Both the position numbers and the translations under genes were made by a program. Shown one piece after another: positions 36,101 to 48,551 of a DNA stretch of 64,000 bases. Location of the stretch: NCBI RefSeq assembly GCF_019649055.1, contig NW_026570245.1:868001-932000 (forward strand), written 5' to 3'. This DNA is from Paramacrobiotus metropolitanus (lineage: Eukaryota > Tardigrada > Eutardigrada > Parachela > Macrobiotidae). Position 1 is the stretch's first letter. Every line of letters begins with the position of its first letter. The notes under the pieces were generated by a model, which saw only the letters and a list, made by a program, of their open reading frames with translations, searched no databases and was not told where the DNA came from.

Positions 36101-38417
36101 TGCGCATCACCACCACATAGCTCTCCTGTTTCTCCACGGTCAATCGATAGGCGCCAAAGTACTGCGGAAGCAGGGTTTTGCTGTGATATTCCACCACATA
36201 CTGCCGGAAGCACCATGCAAAAAGGGCACAATGTAGATTATATTCCATGCGGAGACATATCAGCTTACCGAAAATCGACAACATATCAATGCGGGGTTGC
36301 GATGTAATAAGGGATAATAAAATGTACTGTATGTTATCAATCGTCTATTACGCAATCATAAACAGAGACATCCAAATGTCATCAAGGGGGAAATTTTTAA
36401 ACAAAATGGTCAACAGGAGGCTTTACAAATGTGCGTGTGCAACTGGAAAATTTCCAAGCCAAGTTTTAGCATAACAAAAATAAAATCGTTAAAAATATTG
36501 GAACATTTCGCATGAGGAAAATGCCCTGTATTTAATGCTCCTCTATATGTGTCGTATTACACGCAACATGCACCAAAAGGCAGCACGTATACTCGTACTA
36601 AAAATAAATAGTTCATAAAAATGCCTGCGTTATTTTATCGGAACAGTTTGGATATTAGCATTTCGCGTTATTATTATGAGAACAGCTGAGATATTCTTCG
36701 GTTTAAAGAACCATTTCTAAACACCTGAGATATTCTGAGCACCAGAACAGCTGAGATATTCTTCATTTAAAAAACCATTTCTAAAAGTTGATTTAACATC
36801 CATATTTTTTCTTCACCAGTTACAAAGTGGTTAAAGTAAACCAGGTTAGCAGTAAAAAATATTCAAAAGAGCAAAATTTTGATATAATTTTCGTACCTCA
36901 TGGTAATGTTTGAGAATATGATGCATCTCTTCCACTTCCTCCCGCGTTAGGGTTTTAATAATGAAACGCTTATCGCCCGTGAGATAGTACGTTGATCCAC
37001 TATCCTCCTTCATAACCGGCTCAGATCCGGTAAGGGATAGCTGCATACACAAAACGGCAACGGTTACTCGCACAGGAAATCCCATTGACATCCAGGGACG
37101 CAGCATACTTTACCATGTATTGGCTGTCCGTGACGCGGAAACGCTCCCGCAAATTACGAAATACCAACGGACAGTATTCCTTAACTTTGAAGTGACTAGG
37201 CATGTTATCCCTAAAATCAGATGAGTAAACAATGAAAAACCAAACGCAAAACGCATAACGCAGCACGCATACCACACTACGCAATCACGAATGTATGCAT
37301 TTTACCACAACATCAAAATTAGCAGAACAAAAGGAACGATTTTCTTCGCAAATTCTCGAATTTAGGCAAGTTTAAAATTAAAATACATTAAAACTTGACC
37401 AAAATTCCGGTTATAGTTATACAACCCTAACACTGTTGTAAATACCGACAATAAGTCAGATATCAAAATCTCTCTTAACGGAATGCATTTCTTTCTATTC
37501 ACGTTGACAATTCAAGATTATCCGCAAAGCGGAAATTTCCAATTATCTGGCCAACATGTACCAGCAGCGCAGGAGGGAATTAAAAGATTTTCTAATTCTA
37601 ATTTCCATAACGTTAACGGCCACAGCACCATGTGAAACATGGCATAAATGAGAAGGAATGACTTTTGTCAGCCGCAATCTCCCCGGGGACAGTTGACGGA
37701 CAAGGCAACTTGGTTAAGAAGTAAGTACTTGCCGACTGTACTCTCTACATCCGCATAATCCCCTCTTCGTTGGGGTTCCGACGACAAAATTTATGACTAT
37801 GCGTGATGGGATTTCGGGCTTCAGACGGGAAACATTACATCCCAACTTACTTGTTAAAGTACTGTCGATCAATCTTGATTTTGTTGTAGGCTTTGAAATC
37901 ATCCGGCATCAGCATCGGCGGAATATTCACATGGGTCAATTCATTAATCTGCCGCCATTCGACAAACATATACGAAACTGTGTAATAACAACGTCTCGCA
38001 GCACCAAATTATGCAAACAGGAACGTAAAAATTTTGCTCGTTAAATTTTAAAGCGAAAAAACATGTTTGCAACTCGTAACAGGCAATCGTAAAAAATGAG
38101 AAAATACTGCCTACTCAAAATTCCAGCAAAATAAACAAATGCGTGCAAACATGTGTAGAACATGCGCATAAAATTTCGTCATTAAAATGCAGTTTTAATA
38201 CGAATAATTTTACTATGCAGCGTGCATCCATACTTATTTAAAGCCAGAAAAACACCGCTTTATAACAGGATATGCTCTTGGATTGAAAAGTTGTCAGACA
38301 TACCGTGCTATTAATGCCCCACATAAACACGCTGATCAGCGGCTCTTTTGCCCTGAAAAGCTTGACTTTCTGGGATACCGCTTTGATGCGTTTGGATTTG
38401 GTTTTGTTTTTCGGCAT
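33187..38417 (-). CDS. PIP4K2: Phosphatidylinositol 5-phosphate 4-kinase type II
   Basis: Exons in transcript order: 38304-38417, 37851-37948, 37114-37210, 36897-37040, 36054-36200, 34745-34897, 34379-34622, 33538-33602, 33187-33306; about 393 residues. It phosphorylates PI5P to PI(4,5)P2 at internal membranes. The N-terminus is Lys-rich ([12 protein letters not shown]). Then come [53 protein letters not shown] (with the ATP-binding Lys), [31 protein letters not shown] and [12 protein letters not shown] variable acidic insert follows, then [14 protein letters not shown] and the activation-loop-like [13 protein letters not shown], ending [12 protein letters not shown]. The order and wording match animal PIP4K2A/B/C rather than type I PIP5K. 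The intron 36201-36896 contains a tandem repeat. Confidence 0.94.
36679..36785. repeat. Short tandem repeat in a PIP4K2 intron
   Basis: Two near-identical units of about 42 bases, 36679-36721 and 36744-36785, both containing AGAACAGCTGAGATATTCTT and ending CCATTTCTAAA. The spacer between them repeats CTGAGATATTCT once more. Confidence 0.7.
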
Positions 38418-41400
38418 GATGATGGATTATCCGAGTTTCAGACTGACGATATTCCCACTAATGTTTCGATGTCCGAGAAAGTTAACTGCAATCCAAACAG
38501 AAATGCTCAGCTGTAATCAAAATGACATGCATGGGCGATAAGCGTCCATGCTAAAATTTCAACTATGATGATTATGACAGTTAAAATAATCGTTCACGGA
38601 GCTCCAGAGATCATCGTTACAGGGGTAAAGTCTTCACTCGGACTTCAGACTAGACGGAAACACGTCGCACAAATCTGACGTAGCGAAGAAAGAAAAGAGC
38701 TGTCTGCTCATTTAACTGTACACAGTATGCAATGGTCTGCCGATGAAAATATGTACAAGTGACTGGAAAGTAAACAAAATAATTAACACCCGTTATAGTC
38801 ATCACTCAACAAAATACAATGTAGAATACGAGTACACATCCATTTGCGTTACTCTAAAAATCAGAGAATAACTACTGCATAAAATACAAGCGCGAAAACT
38901 GCAAAAATTCCGAAAATTTTACAATACTTACTACATATAAAAATTTTATCGCAGAAGAAACGACACTTAAGATTAGAAATAATCAATCATCGTCCACAAA
39001 AGGGAACCATCGAAAGTTTTTCGGAACCGTTTTGGAATTTTACTTGTTTACCGCAATCATATTAAAAACAGCACTCATACCGCCCGTAAAAATTACTCCG
39101 CAGTTGACGAAGTAAATTGAAAACAAGCGCAAATTTCGAGTAGCATTTCCGGTGGTTATATCAATCTAGCAAATAATCAAATATTACAAGGAATTTCATG
39201 CTACTCAATAAGAGCCATGAACTTGAATGGAAAACGCTGACATGATCACGATGAGGTGACACAAATACATCACTGAATATGCCTCATAAAAATAAGTACA
39301 TTTATTACATCGAGAGCAGATGCTGCTCGTAACGAGTACGCTTCCATTAATCAAATAAATTTGCCTCGATCACAAACCGGTCGCACGTCGATTCACTTCA
39401 CAATATCCAGCACATATTACACAAGTTGTATCGAAATGTCACCCTCGAATTTATCGGACGGTGATAGCATAAATAGAACAGCTCAACCAGACACACAATA
39501 TATCAGCGCAAAAACCGGTTAAAAGTAATATTTATTAACAGGTTTTGTAACAATTGTTAAGATGTTCGCCCTGGACGACGAGCATTTCATCGAATGCGCC
39601 TCATGTTGTTAGCACATCGTTATCAAATTTCAAAATTCTGACAGATGGATGATACTGTTAAAGAAAACTGCGAACACAAAAGTCCGCAATAACCAAAACC
39701 GCGATCAAAAATATTTATATGCCGACGTTGCACAATTATGGGTCTATTTTATCATTTGTTCCACTTCCAGAAATTGTACATTTAAACACAGATTTTATTC
39801 TATAAGATCATAGAGCATTTCTTATGCAATTGCTCAGTCAACCACCATGGTGCAATGCTGTGCACTTCAGAGCACTGAAATTCTACATATTGGTTGAAAT
39901 ACAGATATGTACCGTTCATACCGTACTACTTACTGTAAATGTAATAATTATGCTAACTCAAAAAGCAAATACCCAGCACTACTTCGACAGGCACTGAAAT
40001 TCCATTTTCCTTACTCGCAACAAACGTGTTTAATTAATGCCAGAACAAATTACCATATTAATTACTGAAAGGAAGTCTTTTAAAAAAGAATGGGCAAGTC
40101 CGCAAGTGCAGACAGATGGGAGATCCGGTAAATCACATCCGCTCAAGACCGCATGATTAGCCCAGTAACGAATACAACTGGTAAGCAAAAACCCACCCAA
40201 ACATTTGATAACAATCACGAATGATCTCGATTTCAGCTCCCCAAATTCGGAAAAAAAACAGCGATTAACAACACTCCTTAAATTCACAAAAAATGCAATG
40301 ACTTATTCGAGAACAGAAAATTCTATTTCCTTTCAATTAATTTTATGATGCAGAATTTGTACAGTACATGCGTATTTCAGAATTCAAAGAATTAAGTCCA
40401 TTATCAGGATCCTCTGCGTAAATGAGTAACACTAACGAAGACCAAAAAACCAAATTCTGTAGACCACAGAATTTAATATACATACGTTAAGCTTTCCTTT
40501 TGAAAATAAAACATATTCATATAAGTCAAAGTATAAATAATTTTGATCTACTATTCAGCCAATGCGCGATTGAACAGAATGGACCATTGTGACATTGCTG
40601 ATTGCACCTAATCATTTATCAAATTTTTAAAACAACAAAAATTAATTACGTACCTGTTCCCGCAGTCCGCTGTAGACAATCCCAGTAGACAAGCAAGTAA
40701 ACAACGTTAATTACTGCCCAAACATTTCACAGAAATTGGCTATGCCGATGAGTCAATCTTCAAGTTAATCGTAGAAGATACTCTGTAATTCGAGAAACGA
40801 AAAGCAGAGCTGCAGAAGCACTGAGAAGCTTCAGCAAGATAATTTTTCCATGTCACCCAGCTTCCAGCACTGGCTCGGTCGACGGAACTACTCAGCGCTG
40901 CTGGAAAGTATGTGCAATTTGCCAAGGGAAAACACGCTTCAATACAGCGAAAGAATCCACTGGGAGGAAAGTATACAACGGATCGATAAAAATTGATAGG
41001 GAAGCCAGTTTGTCATCTCGTGAAAACTTCGTCTTGCAGGCTGCCACTTGCTGTAGAGCTGCTACAGTCCGAATAATAATATTCTACGTACTACAATCCG
41101 AATAATATTCTACGTACGTATTTTGTAAGTACGTGTACGAGTACGAGGCGTGCCAGGTGCTTATGGCGGGCACCCGCCTTGGCGGGTGCAATGAGGCGGG
41201 TTTCAGTATCAGTGGCGGGCACCGCGGAATTGCACACTGCACTGAAGCATCAAGTGCGCTGCACTTGCCCAATAGGTAGTGCACTTCTAATTTGCCACGG
41301 GCCTTTTCAATTTGAAAAGCTTTTGTGTATTTGCCTTTTTGTTTTCCGTGACTGAACTCGTTATTCTAAAACTGTAAGTCAAAAAAACGAACGTTTTGTA

Positions 41401-44031
41401 GTCTTTTTGTTTGTTTTAACTGTCCTGCATGTAGGCAGCAGGTTCAATCACCTGACCACCTGAAAACAGAGATGAATGTAAACCTATATGACGTGGATCG
41501 CTTTGACACCTTCAGAATTTCGAATGTTTTTTTGTAAAATTGAATACAAAAACCAACGTATCCTGACACCATTCCATATTTTTTCAAGCAGCCGTTATAT
41601 ATGGTTATCTACTTTAAAGCACCAAACAAACCAAAATGATCTTTATATACAAATTAACAGCAAAAATTAAGAATAGTAAGTTACGTAGATAAGAAAAAGT
41701 GACCAATTTTAACATAACAATAAGCTTTGCAAATTGGTTTCAAAACGTACAGAACGATATTGTCAGTGTTAGCTATTTAGCAGGCATAATGTATTATTTA
41801 GCAGACATATTCAAATGCTTAATAAACCGTTCACCGTATTCTCACAGAGTCCCGTGCATTCCCTGATGCCGGAAAATTGAGCAAATATCATTCTGATAAT
41901 TATGAATTTTTATCGCTGTTGAAAAAATTTAACATTCGATAAGTCTTCTAGCTGTATCGTGAAAATTTCCAAACATTCGCAACCAGTCAGAGACCAGCAA
42001 ACAGAAAACGCAATTCGGTCTACTAACTGCTTGCATATATGTAAACCGTTTTTCTTTAGTCATCATACAACCAAGTTTGACACCATAATGGTTTTCAAAA
42101 ACCAATTTAAAAAGGTTTCAACCTGTATCACATAAAAAGGTTGAGCAAAACGCGATTTACTCAATTCTTTTATTTTTACTGCTGCAGTTTTCCAAATCTT
42201 TTTCATTATTTAAGGCTACAGCCTAAGTGTTTTTTACCTTCATTTACTTTATCACAGGACATTCTTTTACCTGTTTCGATCTCTTAATTCGAGCGAAATT
42301 GGAAAGGCCTATTTAGTATGCATTTTTTGTTATAATAAACTGCGGTTACCAGATTTAGGCTGTGGCCTAAATTGGTAGCCTGAATCAAAAACGTTTCTCG
42401 AAACAATCTTTTGAATTTGGGTTGCAGCCTATTTCGTTGCAGTATACTACAGGCTTTCCGTCTAATGTCAAGAAATGCTGTTACTTTTTAGCTACCGCAA
42501 GTAAACATTGCAATTATTGTGAGACCATTTCAAAGTGAAGCAAAATTGGTCTTCCTTTTCAAAAATGCCTTTTTTTGGTTTTACTTCGGTCAAAACTTGT
42601 TGCAAAACAGCTGCTTTAATCGCTTCGTTTTTTAGATATCAATAAAATTATCTTGTTGTTCTTAAGCGATGCAAGCTCATAAACACGTGCTTGTAAAATG
42701 ATATCATTTATTATTTTTTCCTTTTGCGTCTCGTCGCAACTTATAAAAGAAAGCCATATAGTTGGCTCTGTAATGCGCTAACGTTAAACAATCAAAAAAC
42801 TAAACTGAATACATATATGCATAATTCGGTTTGCTGTAAAGTATTAATAATTTTTTTAGTGCATAAGTGCTACAAAATGGCATCGCTGTTAACTGTGGAC
42901 AGTCACAATTAAAATTCAAGTTAACCGAGCGCTGCTCCAAACCATAGGCGTAAGTATTGGCGCGTGTCAGGTGAAGTTGCCTTCTCTTTTTTGAATGCGG
43001 AATGTTCGTTTATTTATTAATATCGAACCACTTGTCCTAATTTTATGACTGTCATCGGCTCCACGCAAGCTTCTTGAAAACAAAAGATATATTTAAATAT
43101 TTTGCGTCTGTGCCCTTTACCTTTGTATTTTTTTATAAAATGACTAATTCTTTTTGGTGATTTAAAAAACACCTGCCAAGGTAAGTGAGTCCTGGAAGCC
43201 AGTAGAATAAGCCCGCAGTCAAAATAACGGGTCACTGGGACATTTATCCTGCATTACGCATTTTTTAATTATGACTAAGCAGCTTAGCAAATCAATTTAG
43301 AAAGATTTGGGTAAGTATTTTTTGTAAACAATGTTGTAAGGATTGGTTTTAAAGGTATCGGTAATCATAAAGCGTGGAGTAGCGTTAGCAAGTATAGTGT
43401 ATGACTCGCACTGGCAGCTTGGATGCGCAGTGCACTGTGCAAATGCATTTCTGCATTGCCCGCTGCCGACGCACGCCTTATGGTTTACACCCGCCTTATC
43501 GCACCCGCCTTGGCGGGTGCCCACCATAAGCACCAGGCCTCGGGTACGAACGAAGCACTACGGAGTCATTTCCCCCTTGGACCATACGTATTGGATTTGT
43601 GTGTTTTTCATATCTTATTAATTTTAACTATGTAATCAACGAAAATTTCTATCTGATAGGGCTTACCCTCCAAAAATCGCTTTAATTATAAATGAATAAT
43701 AATATTGCTTAACACTTTATTAAACTTAACTAAATAAGCAGTTAACTCTGGAGAAAGTTAGAAACACACGTCTTCTCGTTTGAGTTCTCTACGTACCGTC
43801 CGATTGAAGAAATCGCCGCCTCTGAGCGATACATCAGAGCTGTCAAGTTGTCAACTTTCATTTTTACGTTTGTTACTACTGTCGTTGTAAGTTTACTTTT
43901 GAAGATTTTCTTTTGATTGTCGGTTTTCGCTTCTGGGTTATTTATTTTCCACATTCCTTGGCTTTGAAATAATAAGTCGAATCTGATTGTATTTTACGGA
44001 CAACAGTAACCTTTTCTGGATTATCTTTACC
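38418..44031. other. Gene-poor region with repeats
   Basis: About 5.6 kb between the PIP4K2 start and the first BTB gene. It is AT-rich with no recognised gene. It holds a pair of GC-rich inverted repeats near 41.1-41.3 and 43.4-43.6 kb (listed separately), and short AGGCT-rich motifs near 42211, 42353 and 42418. A short stretch near 39574-39600 resembles the end of the Gly/Ala-rich membrane protein. Confidence 0.45.
41140..43555. repeat. Inverted GC-rich repeat pair, possible foldback element
   Basis: The segment at about 41140-41290 reappears in reverse complement at about 43410-43555. Both carry GGTGCTTATGG followed by a GCACCCGCC/GGCGGGTGC palindrome (41170 and 43500 areas), then GGCGGGT and a GCACTGCGC/GCACTGC-rich tail. 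The arms are diverged. The roughly 2.1 kb between them is AT-rich and has no transposase. This could be a non-autonomous DNA element with long terminal inverted repeats, or two copies of one dispersed repeat. I did not identify target-site duplications. Confidence 0.5.
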
Positions 44032-46068
44032 ATGGCTTTGGATCGGAAATCATGGAATGAGTTTGCTGCTGCCTACAAGACTTTCATTCGGAATTGCGAT
44101 CTTGCGGAGCGGAATCGCTTTCCCGTTTTTGAGCTGGAGATCTCCTGGGAGAAAGTGGATGTTAAAATGCCCTGGCGCGAAAAGAAACCTGCTCATCTGT
44201 CCTTCGTGCCGTCACTTTCCTCGGGACCGCCGGATCATCGTGAACTAACTGGGGATCCTGATAGTGGGCAGATGATCCGATATTTCAAAGCTCCCTGGCT
44301 GGATGTTCAATGGTATCTGGATCTGGAACTTTTGCGTAAGTTTTGCTGACGCCCTGTTCTGGGCACGGCCATGTTACTCACCGATGGTGTTGTTCGAAAA
44401 TTTCTCGTATTTTGGTCGCCCGATGCATCAGTCAGCTGTTGCCTGATGACGTCAGTTCGATCGCAAGTCATTTATAGGGATTGTACTTTTGACAATCACA
44501 CAATTTTGTGAAAACAAAGAATTAAATCATTAACGTGACAGCCTGACAATTATTACGTTGAACGTCTATTTTTGCTGCTTCGTATTTGGTTGTGTTTTTG
44601 TATAGCCTGTTCATTATTATTATGGTGATTATAAATAGTACTGTCATTGTAGGTTGGGTGACTTTTATCTCGTAGCTTAATAAAAAAAATTCTGAATTAG
44701 CCAAACAGTTTTTCAGTAGCGAGGTAAAAGATCTTCATTTGAAGAAGTTGGCTACTCCAGTCGGATAATAGGAATAATAAATCCGCGTAGCACAATTGCC
44801 GAAAGAAAATTTCGAAATATTTAGCACATTTATGTACACAGATTATGTCAACAACGCTATCAATGTTTACAGCCGTTATTGACGATGGTACGATGTCGTA
44901 TCAGTTCCGTATCCCATTCAGCCAAGCGCAAAGCACGGCCGCCGTATCCACGGCGCCATCGGCAGACGAAGCCGGCCCTTCCCAACCGGCCGGTGGGAAA
45001 ATGGAGCGCTTGAAAGATTTCAAAGAAGGCATTGCTCGGCGTCTGCGCGGTGAACGCTCTTCAGAGAACCGGCGCAGCTTGTTGAATACTCTACAACGGG
45101 ATACGAAGGATCCCGACTGTGTTCTTCTCGCCGCCTGTCGCTGGGAAGGACGAGCCATGGACGCTTTCACCATCCTCGGCGCAAAGGTCAGCGTGGGATC
45201 GTTGGATGTCGTCGGGCGAGAACCGTTCCAGATGCACGAAACCGGGCCGGCGTCTTTTGTGCTGGATTCCGCGCATGCCGCACACTGGCAGCATCCACAC
45301 GAACATGGCAGTCGTCACGGGAGCCTTTATGGGTTGAAAAAACGCAATGACTGGCTGAACAGCTATCAGGTTTTCTCGAGGAACATGAACGCTGCCGCTG
45401 ACGACATTACGACCACTGTTACGTTGACGCTGACCATTCAGATGAATGAGCTCAGTATTCCGAAAATGGGCTTTCCATTTGATCGACTGGGGATGGCTGA
45501 TAACGAGTTATTCGAAGCGACGCTGGAGAGTCTGCGGAAACCTTTGGAAGGCTCGGTGCATGTTCGAGGATGGCATGACGATGATTACTATGTTCCACAG
45601 GAGATTTTGTCGTCTTCCAGTGAATATTTTCGAACGTTTCTCACCGACAACTGGATGCATGATACCCCGGGGAAGGAAACAATAATTTTTCCGCAGGTTC
45701 CTCCGTTCACTGAGAATCCGCACATTGTGCCAGAAATTCTGTTTTTCCTCGTGCAGAAATCGGTTGTTCCAAACCTAACGGAAGACTATGCGGATTTAAT
45801 GGTGGCGGCGGATGTTCTCGATATGCCGGAGTTAATGGAAGTGGCGTCGATTAGTATGTTGTCAATGATTAATCTGGAAAATGTGACAGAGACGATACGT
45901 TTTTCGTGGGATCGCAGGGCTGATTTGCTGTTCCGGGCCGCGCTGTTATATTTGAAATCTAATTATGATCGAGTCTGGTTAAATGATCGGGATGATCTGG
46001 CTGATCTGGGGCAGACATTGTCTCACCCAAATTTTTTGGAAGCTTTCACAATGGTGCGCTACAAATAG
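44032..46068 (+). CDS. BTB/POZ-domain protein, copy 1
   Basis: Exons 44032-44335 and 44873-46068 join in phase (499 residues). The first exon (about 101 residues) has a charged, Trp-rich module ending WLDVQWYLDLELL. The middle has DPDCVLLAACRWEGRA and DAFTILGAKVSVG, shared with copy 2. The C-terminal half holds a BTB-like fold: HVRGWHDDDYYVPQEIL, SSEYFRTFLTDNW, IIFPQVPPF, then the helical DLMVAADVLDMPELMEVAS. BTB domains mediate dimerisation and often bind Cullin-3 ubiquitin ligases. No Kelch or zinc-finger domain is present, so the partner is unknown. The intron position and phase are identical to copy 2 at 46642-48551, which faces it tail to tail. This looks like a lineage-expanded family. 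Confidence 0.8.
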
Positions 46069-46641
46069 ATTTATTGTTCGGAAACGTAAGTACGTGTTTC
46101 TAGTTTCTGCCCTATCTGCTGTTATCGTTGGTGAATGTGCCTGTTTTCCTCTTGATCCTATAATTTTTCTCTGGCTGTAAACTTTGTGTCAGCACTGTAT
46201 ATTGATTCTGTTTTTTATTCGGCATAGCGATGGATCTGACTTGTTTTAGAGAATTGGTACATAATGATCAGTGTGCAGCAGCAAGCTAAATAAATGATTA
46301 TTTTGCAGCGGTTTGGTGATGCTAATCCATGTACTTTCTTTTTGTGCATAAATCTTTACATCGTACGATTTCTAAGTAATAATTCGTGTGACTAATAATA
46401 AATGTTTCAGTCTCATGGGCAATAGTACACCTTTTGGCTTTTGCTAGCTTATTTAAAAAGTGTTTATAAAAAACCCGTATACATAAACTAATCCCGTTCA
46501 ATGCATCTCTGTACATCTAGAAATGAAATACGTAAAACGCGCTAGTGTTGTCAGGTTTTCAGTGAATATGACTACCTAGATACTAGAGCGTGGTGATGGT
46601 TGGCAGCAATCCTTTAGCAGTGTATTCGCAGTATTTATAAC
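46069..46641. other. Spacer between the convergent BTB genes
   Basis: AT-rich 3' flanks of both BTB copies. No further coding signal was seen. Confidence 0.4.
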
Positions 46642-48551
46642 TTAACCAAATTCATTCTGGTTTGACTCCTTCAAGTTCAAATGCACTACCGTGCATTTCC
46701 CGGCTTCGTCGATGTCGGCCTTAATATTCGAACTCGGTTGTTCCATATTGAAAGCTTCGGTGAATTTCGGATGCGATAGCAGCTTCCCCAAATCTTCCAG
46801 ATCGTTCTTGTTATTCACCCAGATCTGATCATAATTCGATTTCAAAAACAATAGTGCCGCGCGAAATAACACATCCATTCGATGTTCCCACGCCAACCGT
46901 ATCACATCCGTCACATTGTCCACATCGATCAAGGCAATCAGAGCAAACGCTGCTAGTTCCATAAGTTCCGGCATAATTAAGATATCCGCGGCAGTAATCA
47001 GTTCCATTAAATCTTCCACGGAATTCGCCGGCATCTGGCGTTTCGCGGTCTGCACCATGAAAAACAGCAACCGTGTTATAATCTGCGGCGACGTGGTGAA
47101 GGGCGGCATTTGTGGGAATATGATGGTAGAATTATCGTACGGCAGCCAGTTGTCGATCAGGAAACGGAAATACTCACTATTGGCTGTCAGGATTTCTTCC
47201 TGCACATAATAATCGTCATTATAACATCCCCTAATGTGCATACAACGAGCAACCGGTTTCTTCTTCGAAGATTCCACGGAAATGTGGACGATTTCTTTAT
47301 TGTATAGAATCCACCGTTCGAACGGGAACCCAAACTTTGTGATAGCGTGTTCGTTTAACTGGATGGTCAGTGTTACTTTCACATCGGTGGCCCACTCCCG
47401 GTAAGTGCCCTGCGCACGCGGAAACACAGAGTTACTATCCAGCCATTCACTGCGCGTTTTCACACCGGGAAAGTTGGTCAAATGATGCGTGTCGTCCATC
47501 ATCATGGGATCATTTGTGTGTGTCCCGTACGTGGAATTCAGCACGAATCCGTGACCTTTGTTATAAACTGCCTGGTGCATGACCAGCGGCTCGCATACGC
47601 GCATCTCATACCATCCAACGGTCACACGCGCTCCGATGACGGTGAGGCGTCGGCTGCCCGGCCGCTCCAACGGCACGCCGCCACCAGGACACAGTCGGGA
47701 TTGTCGGGTTGGCACTGCAGGCGCGGCTGTATGCCCGGGGCGGAAGCCAACGTGCCAGACAGATAACCAGCAATGGTGTTCCTTAGGTCACGGACACGGT
47801 GTGATATTCCACGCCACCATGGGGTAGAGGTGGATGCCATTGTGACAGATTTGTCAGCTGCGAGTTGCGATCGTGGCTGATCTGCCGGATCGTGAGGTGC
47901 GCTGAAGGTCGGTACAACTTGGGATCGTTCGAAGGGAATCCGGAATTGGGGCGTTGATTTGGTATCGTTATGGTCCTCAACAACAGCTATTAATTCACAA
48001 GATTTTTGTAAATACGGCCGATACAACAGCGCATGTTTTTTTAATGGATGCAGTAAAGCACAGGCAACTGTTGTATGTATAATATCTGTATATCTAATTT
48101 TGCAAAAAGGTCAAGATTTATCGGCCGGAGTATACAGCCACTACAATGCATTAGCTGACGCGTACATACGCACCACATATGTACGCGTCAGCTGCTGCGT
48201 CACCAAATATTATAATATGTTTTGTATAGTCCACTTACGCAGAAGTTCCAGATCCAGAAACCACTCAACATCCAGCCACGGAGCTCGGGGCGGCTTTTCG
48301 TTGGTGGTCTCTTTGGTGTGGCTAGCAGATGCCACGTCATCGTCAAGGAAGCCCATTTTCAGTTTCGGTGAACAAAACAACTGTGCGGGTTTCTTCTGGG
48401 TCCACGGCGCTCGGACGCGAACAGCCGCTTCAGCTAATTCAATTTCGTACACAGGAAATCGGCTACGTCCTGCGATACCGCAGCTGCGAAGGAAAGTTTT
48501 GTAGTTTTCGACACACTGTTTCCACAGCTCTCCATTAGTGCTAAGTGCCAT
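46642..48551 (-). CDS. BTB/POZ-domain protein, copy 2, with an apparent frameshift
   Basis: Exons in transcript order 48239-48551 and 46642-47986. The structure matches copy 1: a first exon ending WLDVEWFLDLELL with the same phase-1 intron, then QFRIPFERSQ, NPDCVLVAACRWSGRAAD, and a BTB region (MHIRGCYNDDYYVQEEIL, NSEYFRFLIDNWL, IIFPQMPPF). The frame breaks at about 47645: after RAADA the reading jumps by one base, where copy 1 has GCTTTCACC and this copy has GCCTCACC. The downstream frame then runs intact for about 340 codons to the stop at 46642. The tail is about 30 residues longer than in copy 1. One lesion in an otherwise intact gene means either a very young pseudogene or a base error in the assembly. 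Confidence 0.72.
48153..48193. repeat. Perfect 16-bp hairpin in the BTB copy 2 intron
   Basis: Left arm AGCTGACGCGTACATA (48153-48168), a nine-base loop, and right arm TATGTACGCGTCAGCT (48178-48193). It is fully complementary and lies in the 47987-48238 intron. Confidence 0.8.

Noticed and set aside
43742-43954. 70-codon minus-strand frame upstream of BTB copy 1
   Set aside because: Lys/Asn/Thr-rich composition is typical of AT-rich noncoding DNA. There are no splice sites or motifs.
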